Program-made: the position numbers and the translations under genes
Shown: positions 1 through 4,571 of the stretch, one piece after another
Numbering within the stretch: the stretch's first letter is position 1
Layout of the letters: each line of letters begins with the position of its first letter
Source: Burkholderiales bacterium
Lineage (GTDB): Bacteria > Pseudomonadota > Gammaproteobacteria > Burkholderiales > JACMKV01
Direction: 5' to 3'
Assembly: GCA_014379915.1 (NCBI GenBank)
Contig: JACMKV010000107.1
Span: forward strand, 1-5,383
Length of the DNA: 5,383 nt
Notes under the pieces: model-generated
The model's input: only the letters and a program-made list of their open reading frames with translations
Databases searched by the model: none
Told to the model about the DNA's origin: nothing

Positions 1-854
1 AACAAATCGAGCGATGCGTAATTGGCCAGATAGCCGCGCAGCAGATTCAGGCCTTCGTCGACAGCCCCGATCTCGCGATACGCATTCAACAGCTTTTCCG
101 CGACCAACTGCAGATGCGCGGGGCTTTGCGACTCGATTTTTTTCCACGCGTCGATGGCTTCCGCCCACTGCCCTTGCGCGGCTTTTACATCGCCCAGCAG
201 GACGCTCGCGCGCACCGAATTGCGATGCACCGCCAATGCCTCCTGCAGATGCTCGGATGCGGCCTCGGGGCGCGAATTCATCATGTCGGTGGCGGCCAGC
301 TCGCAGTAAAAATTGGCGATCTCTTTCTGCCGCGACTGTCCTGTCAATGCCGCCAGTTCGCGGCTCGCGATAACCGCCTTGGACCAGTCTTTTTCCTGCT
401 GGTAAACTTCGAGAAGGAACTTGAGCGATGCTTCGCCATGCCTCGTGTTTTGCAGTTTGACGAACAACTCCTCGGCGCGGTCCAGCAAGCCGGCTTTCAG
501 ATAATCCTGCGCCAACTCGAACAGCGCGTTCAGCTTCTGCTCGGGCTCGAGATCGGCGCGTTCGGCGAGGTTTTGATGCATGCGGATGGCGCGGTCGACT
601 TCACCGCGGCGGCGGAACAGGCTGCCGAGCGCGAAATGCAGCTCTATGGTTTGCGGATCGACTTTGACGACTTCGATAAACGCCTCGATCGCCTTGTCGG
701 GCTGCTCGTTCAACAGGAAGTTGAGGCCGCGGAAGTAAGACAACGGCAGCGCGCGCGATTCTGACATCAACTGCTTGATGTCGATGCGCGCCGCCAGCCA
801 GCCGAGCCCGAAGAACAGCGGAAACGTCAGCAGCCACCAGAATTCAAATTCCAT
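1..854 (-). CDS. lapB: LapB (YciM), LPS assembly/regulatory TPR protein, 3' end outside window
   Basis: LapB is an inner-membrane-anchored TPR protein that, in E. coli, promotes FtsH-dependent degradation of LpxC and so limits lipopolysaccharide synthesis. Translating back from the ATG at 854-852 gives 284 open codons up to the window edge. It begins MEFEFWWLLTFPLFFGLGWL, a single N-terminal membrane anchor (about residues 5-21) facing a cytoplasmic body. The segment around residues 38-60 (SYFRGLNFLLNEQPDKAIEAF) is the family's characteristic first TPR, and helical TPR pairs continue to the end, for example near residues 190-270. E. coli LapB is about 390 residues, so the last TPRs and the C-terminal rubredoxin-like zinc domain lie outside. 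No good Shine-Dalgarno precedes the ATG; the start was chosen by family resemblance. The gene is normally tightly coupled to lapA, but here 161 bp of probably inserted DNA separate them. The identity is secure. Confidence 0.93.
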   Translation of the reverse strand, partial: MEFEFWWLLTFPLFFGLGWLAARIDIKQLMSESRALPLSYFRGLNFLLNEQPDKAIEAFIEVVKVDPQTIELHFALGSLFRRRGEVDRAIRMHQNLAERADLEPEQKLNALFELAQDYLKAGLLDRAEELFVKLQNTRHGEASLKFLLEVYQQEKDWSKAVIASRELAALTGQSRQKEIANFYCELAATDMMNSRPEAASEHLQEALAVHRNSVRASVLLGDVKAAQGQWAEAIDAWKKIESQSPAHLQLVAEKLLNAYREIGAVDEGLNLLRGYLANYASLDL

Positions 855-856
855 GT

Positions 857-1019
857 CGCTAGCGCTGGCGGCCTGGCAGTGCGTTGAAAAACGCAGCGAG
901 CACAGCAGGGTCGGCACGAAAGGCCGAGGACGCGGAGTCTAACCGGGAGTAACTGAGCATTCTGCGGTTCTGAACGACGCAATATGGGTAGGCGCAGTAC
1001 TTTTGCAACACCCCGCTAG
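857..1019. mobile_element. Probable small inserted repeat element between lapA and lapB
   Basis: This is a 161-bp non-coding gap where the two lap genes are usually nearly adjacent. The 6-mer CGCTAG occurs at 857-862 and again at 1014-1019. Deleting one copy and the DNA between (157 bp) leaves the lapA TAG stop followed by CGAC and then the lapB ATG, a normal operon spacing. The interior holds a perfect hairpin at 880-895 (TGCGTT-GAAA-AACGCA), a weaker one near 912-928 (TCGGC/GCCGA) and a short palindrome GTTCTGAAC at 967-975. Near the ends, GCGTTGAAAAA and the reverse complement of the other side, GTGTTGCAAAA, resemble each other, which hints at imperfect inverted repeats, although they are not symmetric with the CGCTAG copies. 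There is no coding potential. It does not resemble the GTGTCC family elsewhere in the window. The true ends and the family are unknown. Confidence 0.5.
880..895. repeat. Perfect 6-bp stem hairpin inside the lapA-lapB insert
   Basis: TGCGTT-GAAA-AACGCA forms a 6-bp stem with a 4-nt loop. Read on the minus (transcribed) strand it is TGCGTTTTTCAACGCA. It lies at the lapB-proximal end of the putative insert and would be in the lapB leader of any lapA-lapB transcript. No T-run follows it in the direction of transcription, so I do not call a terminator. Confidence 0.5.
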
Positions 1020-1312
1020 TCTTCGTCTCGAACGGCGGGTAGCTGACGAGACGCTTCCTCCGTCACGATGCGAAGTTCGCGCCTGAGGGAAGCGATTTCC
1101 CGACGCTGCCTGAAAATCAGTCCGAGCGTCGCGAGAATGCCGCCGGCAATTCCAGCGCAGAAAAAAATCAGCAGGATGAAAACGAGCGGCGCGTTCCATT
1201 CATAACCCAGATAGAAGCGCACGGGAATACTGTCGGTGTTTTTCAGCGCAAAGCCGAAGATCACCAGAAACAGCGCAAGTTTAAGCGGCCACAGCAGATA
1301 GCGCATGAGCAT
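1016..1312 (-). CDS. lapA: LapA-family (DUF1049) inner-membrane protein
   Basis: This is a small inner-membrane protein of 98 aa that partners LapB in lipopolysaccharide assembly in E. coli. Two hydrophobic segments, at about residues 5-23 and 42-67, form a hairpin. The motif FALKNTDSIPVRFYLGYEWN between them is typical of the family, as is the basic amphipathic, probably coiled-coil cytoplasmic tail (residues 68-90, RQRREIASLRREL). The length fits the family. There are two candidate starts, ATG at 1312 and ATG at 1306 (MRYLLWPLKL). Homologues as I remember them start MRYLLW, so 1306 is quite possible. Neither has a clear Shine-Dalgarno. The TAG stop lies inside the CGCTAG repeat that borders the downstream insert, so the gene is intact but its spacing to lapB is changed. 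Upstream are ihfB and an inserted MITE-like element. Confidence 0.92.
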   Translation of the reverse strand: MLMRYLLWPLKLALFLVIFGFALKNTDSIPVRFYLGYEWNAPLVFILLIFFCAGIAGGILATLGLIFRQRREIASLRRELRIVTEEASRQLPAVRDED

Positions 1313-1332
1313 TCACAATGCTAGGGAACCTC

Positions 1333-1353
1333 GCAAGCGCCGATGACGCTTGC
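1333..1353. repeat. Hairpin in ihfB-lapA spacer
   Basis: GCAAGCG (1333-1339) pairs with CGCTTGC (1347-1353), a perfect 7-bp stem with a 7-nt loop. It lies 21 nt upstream of the first lapA ATG. On the transcribed strand the next bases are GAGGTTCCC, not a T-run, so an intrinsic terminator is unlikely. It may be an RNA-processing or leader structure. The rest of the spacer (1313-1403) shows no gene and no convincing promoter. Confidence 0.45.
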
Positions 1354-1403
1354 AAATCAGACGAGCCGATTAACAGGGGTCAAGCTTTCGAGCCGCTCCG
1401 TTA

Positions 1404-1510
1404 ATGTCCTGAGTTGCTTACACCTGGCGAGCTCATTGAACGCAATTCGCAACGCGGTATGGCGGCAATTCTCGGCATCTTTTCTGCAGCGAATTGGCAA
1501 CTCGGGACAC
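1404..1510. mobile_element. MITE-like element, short copy (107 bp), downstream of ihfB
   Basis: The ends are ATGTCCTGAGTTGC (left, 1404-1417) and GCAACTCGGGACAC (right, 1497-1510), inverted repeats with two mismatches. TA flanks both sides (1402-1403 and 1511-1512), as expected of IS630/Tc1-mariner-type transposition. From about 1420 to the right end it matches the copy at 4483-4571 at roughly 93 percent, with 6 differences in about 91 bases by eye. About 111 bases present in that copy are missing here, just after GAGTTGCT, and the loss has removed the inner part of the left 22-bp repeat. It encodes nothing convincing, so it is non-autonomous. It lies 3 bp past the ihfB stop TGA. In an ihfB-lapA transcript the ends could pair into a stem of about 13 bp. 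Confidence 0.8.
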
Positions 1511-1515
1511 TAGGG

Positions 1516-1800
1516 TCAGGCTTCGGTATCGACGCGTTCGCGCAATTCTTTTCCCGCCTTGAAGTGCGGCACGTACTTGGCGGGAACCTTGACCTTCTCA
1601 CCGGACTTCGGATTGCGGCCCAGGCGCGGCGGCCGATAATTCAAGCCAAAACTGCCAAACCCGCGAATCTCGATGCGCTGCCCGGCGGCCAGGCTTTTCG
1701 ACATCGTATCGAGAATCATCTTGACTGCGAGTTCGGCGTCCTTCGCCACCAACTGCGGATAACGTGCCGCCAGCTTGACTATCAACTCCGACTTGGTCAT
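1516..1800 (-). CDS. ihfB: Integration host factor subunit beta (IHF-beta)
   Basis: This is the beta subunit of the heterodimeric DNA-bending protein IHF, which acts in the nucleoid in transcription, recombination and replication. The 94-aa product has exactly the length of E. coli IhfB and aligns without gaps: MTKSELI at the start, RIEIRGFGSF at residues 42-51, GRNPKSG at 61-67 carrying the intercalating proline (P64) at the tip of the DNA-binding arm, and KYVPHFKAGKELRERV at 75-90. IEIRGFGSF with YRPPRLGRNPKSGE separates it from IHF-alpha and HU. The ATG lies 19 bp after the rpsA stop and is preceded by a strong AAGGGGAG Shine-Dalgarno, so it is probably co-transcribed with rpsA, the usual proteobacterial arrangement. 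A MITE-like element begins 5 bp past the end of the gene, with its TA duplication 3 bp from the stop. Confidence 0.97.
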   Translation of the reverse strand: MTKSELIVKLAARYPQLVAKDAELAVKMILDTMSKSLAAGQRIEIRGFGSFGLNYRPPRLGRNPKSGEKVKVPAKYVPHFKAGKELRERVDTEA

Positions 1801-1804
1801 AGCT

Positions 1805-1812
1805 CTCCCCTT
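1805..1812 (-). promoter_or_regulatory. Shine-Dalgarno of ihfB
   Basis: On the transcribed strand AAGGGGAG is followed by AGCT and then the ATG of ihfB. It fills most of the 19-bp rpsA-ihfB gap and fixes the ihfB start. It is by far the clearest ribosome binding site in the window. Confidence 0.8.
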
Positions 1813-1819
1813 TCCTGTG

Positions 1820-3544
1820 CTACTCGGTATTTTTGGTGTCCATTTTGGCTTTGAGCAGCGCGCCGAGGCTGGTCGTGCCGGCGTTCCCCGCGCTTTCGGC
1901 CGCGACTTTCTGCATCGCTTCCGATTCCTCCACGGCGTCCTTGGCCTTGATCGACAAATTGATGCCGCGATTCTTGCGGTCGATGTTGATGATCATCGCC
2001 TTGACCTTGTCGCCTTCCTTCAGGTGCGTGCGAATGTCTTCGACGCGATCACGCGATACTTCGGACGCGCGCAGGTAACCTTCGACATCGTCGCCGAGCG
2101 CAATTGTCGCGCCCTTGGCGTCGATCGTTTTTACCGTACCGTCGACGATGCTGTTCTTGTCATGCACGGCGATGAAGCTGTTGAAAGGATCCCCATCGAG
2201 CTGCTTGACGCCGAGCGAAATGCGTTCGCGGTCGGCGTCGATCGACAACACGACCGCTTCGACTTCATCGCCCTTCTTGTAATTGCGCACCGCTTCTTCG
2301 GCCGCTTGACTCCACGACAGGTCAGACAGATGCACCAAGCCGTCGATGCCGCCCGGCAGGCCTATGAACACGCCGAAATCGGTGATCGATTTGATCTGAC
2401 CGCGAACCTTGTCGCCTTTCTTGTGATCGACCGAGAATTCTTCCCACGGATTGGGCTGGCACTGCTTCATGCCGAGTGAAATACGGCGGCGATCTTCGTC
2501 GATTTCCAGAATCATTACTTCGACTTCATCGCCAAGCTGCACGACGCGCGAAGGATGCACGTTCTTGTTGGTCCAGTCCATTTCCGACACGTGCACCAGG
2601 CCCTCGATGCCGGGCTCGATTTCGACGAAGGCGCCGTAATCGGTCAGGTTGCTGACCTTGCCGAACAGCCGGGTGCTCTGCGGATAGCGCCGCGACAAGC
2701 CGACCCAGGGATCGTCGCCCAGTTGCTTCATGCCGAGCGACACGCGACCCTTCTCCTGGTCGAACTTCAAAACCTTGGCTTCTACTTCGTCCCCAACTGC
2801 CAGTACTTCAGACGGATGCTTGACGCGCCGCCAGGCAAGATCGGTAATGTGCAGCAAACCATCGATGCCGCCCAAATCGATGAACGCGCCGTAATCGGTG
2901 ATGTTCTTGACGATGCCCTTGACAATCGCGCCTTCCTGCAAATTCGAAAGCAGTTGCTGGCGGTCGGCGCCCTGGCTCGCTTCGAGCACGGCGCGCCGCG
3001 ACACGACGACGTTATTGCGTTTGCGGTCGAGCTTGATGACCTTGAATTCGGTGTGCTTGCCTTCGAGTGAATTGGTATCCTTGACCGGACGAATGTCGAC
3101 CAGCGAGCCGGGCAAAAACGCGCGGATGCCATTGATCATCACCGTCAACCCGCCCTTGACCTTGCCGCTGATCAGGCCGGTGACCTGGGTGCCCTGTTCG
3201 AGTGCGACTTCGAGTTCGTGCCACGCCGACAGCCGTTTGGCTTTCTCACGCGACAGCTTCGTTTCACCATAGCCGTCTTCGAGCGCATCGATCGCGACTG
3301 CGACAAAATCGCCGGCCTTGACCTCGATCTCGCCCCTGTCGTTACGAAATTCATCGAGTTCGATGAAGCTTTCCGATTTCAAACCGGCATTGACAACAAC
3401 GTGATTGAAATCGACGCGTATGACTTCGGCGGTGATGACTTCGCCGATGCGCATCTCCTGACGCGTCAAGCTTTCTTCGAACAGTGCGGCGAAATTTTCG
3501 GACGAATCCGAGATTGCGGTGAAAACGGCGTTGGCAGTGTTCAT
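1820..3544 (-). CDS. rpsA: 30S ribosomal protein S1
   Basis: S1 is the large mRNA-binding protein of the 30S subunit, needed to start translation on structured or weak-SD mRNAs. The 574-aa product carries six S1 (OB-fold) repeats at about residues 34-100, 118-184, 205-274, 290-361, 377-448 and 464-534. Recognisable stretches are VNAGLKSES (D1), KVKGGLTVMINGIRAFLPGS (D2), NITDYGAFIDLGGIDGLLHI (D3), NLTDYGAFVEIEPGIEGLVH (D4), SITDFGVFIGLPGGIDGLVH (D5) and KGATIALGDDVEGYLRASE (D6). The tail ends TTSLGALLKAKMD, as in betaproteobacterial S1. I chose the ATG at 3544 because FAALFEESL follows at the family's usual distance. The frame stays open upstream to 3724, but that part overlaps cmk and shows no homology. 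There is no canonical Shine-Dalgarno, which is also true of E. coli rpsA, where S1 represses its own translation. A terminator-like hairpin sits just upstream. Confidence 0.97.
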   Translation of the reverse strand: MNTANAVFTAISDSSENFAALFEESLTRQEMRIGEVITAEVIRVDFNHVVVNAGLKSESFIELDEFRNDRGEIEVKAGDFVAVAIDALEDGYGETKLSREKAKRLSAWHELEVALEQGTQVTGLISGKVKGGLTVMINGIRAFLPGSLVDIRPVKDTNSLEGKHTEFKVIKLDRKRNNVVVSRRAVLEASQGADRQQLLSNLQEGAIVKGIVKNITDYGAFIDLGGIDGLLHITDLAWRRVKHPSEVLAVGDEVEAKVLKFDQEKGRVSLGMKQLGDDPWVGLSRRYPQSTRLFGKVSNLTDYGAFVEIEPGIEGLVHVSEMDWTNKNVHPSRVVQLGDEVEVMILEIDEDRRRISLGMKQCQPNPWEEFSVDHKKGDKVRGQIKSITDFGVFIGLPGGIDGLVHLSDLSWSQAAEEAVRNYKKGDEVEAVVLSIDADRERISLGVKQLDGDPFNSFIAVHDKNSIVDGTVKTIDAKGATIALGDDVEGYLRASEVSRDRVEDIRTHLKEGDKVKAMIINIDRKNRGINLSIKAKDAVEESEAMQKVAAESAGNAGTTSLGALLKAKMDTKNTE

Positions 3545-3560
3545 GTATGTTGGAAAACCT

Positions 3561-3586
3561 GAAAAAATACCCGTCGCGGGGACGGG
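3561..3586 (-). terminator. Terminator-like hairpin in the rpsA leader
   Basis: On the transcribed strand CCCGTC, loop CCCGC and GACGGG form a 6-bp all-strong stem followed at once by TATTTTTTC, the classic intrinsic terminator layout. The T-run ends 17 nt before the rpsA ATG. That is too close for a normal promoter to lie between, so the hairpin must be in the rpsA leader RNA or overlap its promoter. It could end readthrough from aroA-cmk, or work as an attenuator or translational control element for S1. Function is inferred; the structure is seen directly. Confidence 0.6.
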
Positions 3587-3619
3587 GCCGGGAACATCGA
3601 TAAAACCAGAGTTCAGTTC

Positions 3620-3648
3620 AAAAAGCGAAACGTTCGCCGCGGCGAACG
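3620..3648 (-). terminator. 18-bp perfect palindrome with T-run, after cmk
   Basis: CGTTCGCCGCGGCGAACG (3631-3648) is a perfect palindrome. As RNA it gives a 7-bp GC-rich stem with a CGCG loop. In the direction of transcription it is followed by TTTCGCTTTTT. It starts 20 nt past the cmk stop, a good position for the cmk terminator, although the T-run is interrupted. A protein-binding palindrome is an alternative. The rest of the 124-bp cmk-rpsA spacer holds the second hairpin and no convincing promoter. Confidence 0.5.
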
Positions 3649-3668
3649 ACCGATTTCCAGAGCCAGGA

Positions 3669-4382
3669 CTATGGCGGCCCGTGCGCGAGGGATTGCCGAT
3701 AACGCCGCACCACTTCGGCCGCAACCTCGCTGATTGTCAGCGATGTGGTATCGAGCAAACTCGCATCCGCGCACATTTGCAAAGGTGCAACGCGGCGCGA
3801 ACTGTCGCGCGTATCGCGTTGCTGAATGTCTCGCAAAATATCCGGCAGACTAGCACGCATTCCTTTTTCCTTCAACTGTTTAACGCGCCGCGCCGCTCGT
3901 TCCGCGGCACTCGCGGTCAGGAAGATTTTGAGGTCCGCGTCGGGAAAAACAGTCGATCCCATGTCTCGACCTTCGGCGACCAGACCGGGCGCTTGGCGGA
4001 AGGCGCGTTGCCGCGAAAGCAAGGCGTCGCGAACGCCGGGCAGTGCTGCGACTTGTGAAGCGCCTGCCGCAACCGTCTCGGCGCGGATCGCGTCGCCCAC
4101 GCTTTTTTCGCCTAGAAATATCTGCTGCCCGGCGAAGCGCGCATTCAAGTTACTGGCGAGCGTGGCGAGCGCGTCTTCGTTATCGATCGCGACATGCTGC
4201 TGTGCCGCGGCAAATGCGACGAGACGATACAGCGCACCGCTTTCCAGATAGTGGAAGTCGAGCCGCTGCGCAACGTCCCAGGCAACCGCGCCTTTTCCCG
4301 ACGCCGAAGGGCCGTCGATGGCGATAACCGGAATAGCCTGCGCCCCGGCTCTAGTGTCCTGAGTTGCTAGTTCGCGGAACAA
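3669..4382 (-). CDS. cmk: Cytidylate kinase with start codon displaced by an inserted element
   Basis: Cmk phosphorylates CMP and dCMP with ATP in the cytoplasm. The P-loop is IDGPSASGKGA, followed by YLESGALYR (CMP site), ASQVAALPGVRDALLSRQR, GRDMGS, and RDTRDSSRRVAPL carrying the lid arginines and aspartate. As annotated it is 237 aa (E. coli 227). The first nine residues after the start, FRELATQDT, are encoded by the MITE-like element. Between the in-frame TAA at 4385-4383 and the P-loop the only standard start is TTG at 4382-4380, preceded by AAGGG and 9 nt. The ancestral start was ATG 4578-4576, now cut off (see findings); the ancestral protein would be 229 aa, MARAGAQAIPV. Three usually conserved residues differ: GKGT to GKGA, LDSG to LESG, ADGRDMGT to AEGRDMGS. 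The body is intact, so I call a gene, not a pseudogene, but expression level is uncertain. Confidence 0.88.
   Translation of the reverse strand: MFRELATQDTRAGAQAIPVIAIDGPSASGKGAVAWDVAQRLDFHYLESGALYRLVAFAAAQQHVAIDNEDALATLASNLNARFAGQQIFLGEKSVGDAIRAETVAAGASQVAALPGVRDALLSRQRAFRQAPGLVAEGRDMGSTVFPDADLKIFLTASAAERAARRVKQLKEKGMRASLPDILRDIQQRDTRDSSRRVAPLQMCADASLLDTTSLTISEVAAEVVRRYRQSLAHGPP
4354..4375 (+). repeat. Left terminal inverted repeat of the 218-bp element
   Basis: This 22-bp repeat starts GTGTCCTGAGTTGC. On the minus strand it encodes the ELATQDT part of the predicted new Cmk N-terminus. The 107-bp copy keeps only the outer 15 bases of this repeat, with G to A at its first base. Confidence 0.8.
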
Positions 4383-4391
4383 TTAGGATGA

Positions 4392-4397
4392 CCCTTG
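4392..4397 (-). promoter_or_regulatory. Shine-Dalgarno-like site for the element-borne cmk TTG start
   Basis: On the transcribed strand CAAGGG is followed by TCATCCTAA and then TTG. The 9-nt spacing from AAGGG is workable. The site lies inside the inserted element, so the element seems to bring both ribosome binding site and start codon. This rests on pattern only. Confidence 0.4.
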
Positions 4398-4549
4398 AGG
4401 CTGGCAATGAAAAGTGCCGAAATCGGCGCCACTAGAAGTGAGGTGCAAACCACAGGCGGCGCAAGCCACAGCCAGGCTGGACACCTGGCGAGCTCATTGA
4501 ACTTAGTTCGCAACGCGGTATGGCGCCGATTCTCGGCATCTTTTCTGTA

Positions 4550-4571
4550 GCGAATTGGCAACTCGGGACAC
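4550..4571 (-). repeat. Right terminal inverted repeat of the 218-bp element
   Basis: Read on the minus strand it starts GTGTCCCGAGTTGC and pairs with the left repeat with three mismatches over 22 bp. It is identical to the right end of the 107-bp copy at 1489-1510, and it directly follows the aroA stop codon. Confidence 0.8.

Larger units (their letters stand above)
4354..4571. mobile_element. MITE-like element, long copy (218 bp), inserted in the aroA/cmk overlap
   Basis: The 22-bp terminal inverted repeats (4354-4375 and 4550-4571, 19 of 22 matching) begin GTGTCCYGAGTTGC and continue to TTCGC. TA is duplicated at 4352-4353 and 4572-4573, as in IS630/Tc1-mariner transposition, and the pre-insertion target reads CTAG. 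No transposase is encoded, so it needs a helper. The right part matches the 107-bp copy at 1404-1510. The middle, about 4367-4481, is unique to this copy and holds short inverted repeats GTTC-GCG-GAAC at 4370-4380 and GCCG/CGGC at 4416-4428. Net insertion is 220 bp, not a multiple of three. It supplies the second copy of the TAG that ends aroA and the TTG now used by cmk. IS630 assignment is inferred from ends and target only. Confidence 0.85.

Noticed and set aside
114..764. Long plus-strand open frame of 216 codons
   Set aside because: It lies wholly antisense to lapB, whose translation is clearly homologous to the LapB TPR family. The plus-strand product has no recognisable motif.
1340..1388. 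lapA promoter (TTGACC with TGATTT at 18-nt spacing on the minus strand)
   Set aside because: The -35 is fair but the -10 is poor, and the genes are usually co-transcribed. The match is near chance level.
1401..1601. Small minus-strand peptide containing EKMPRI and IPRCEL, also seen in the 218-bp element
   Set aside because: The similarity between the two copies follows from DNA identity of the repeat. The frames differ in their ends, run into host genes and have no own start signals, so I do not call an element-encoded protein.
1775..2479. Plus-strand open frame of 234 codons
   Set aside because: It is antisense to rpsA and made of reversed codons of the S1 repeats. GC-biased third positions leave such shadows open.
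3590..3625. rpsA promoter (TTGAAC with GATGTT at 17-nt spacing)
   Set aside because: The -10 matches only three of six consensus bases. No other pair in the spacer is better, so no promoter is called.
3545..3724. Longer rpsA reading from an upstream ATG at 3724
   Set aside because: The extra 60 residues overlap the cmk 3' end and pass through the terminator-like hairpins. They do not resemble any S1 N-terminus, whereas the start at 3544 gives the expected family length.
4410..4433. Terminator inside the 218-bp element (GCCG-ATTT-CGGC stem with TTTT after it on the minus strand)
   Set aside because: The stem is only 4 bp plus a bulged extension and the T-run is four bases. It is too weak to call, although it could reduce readthrough into cmk.
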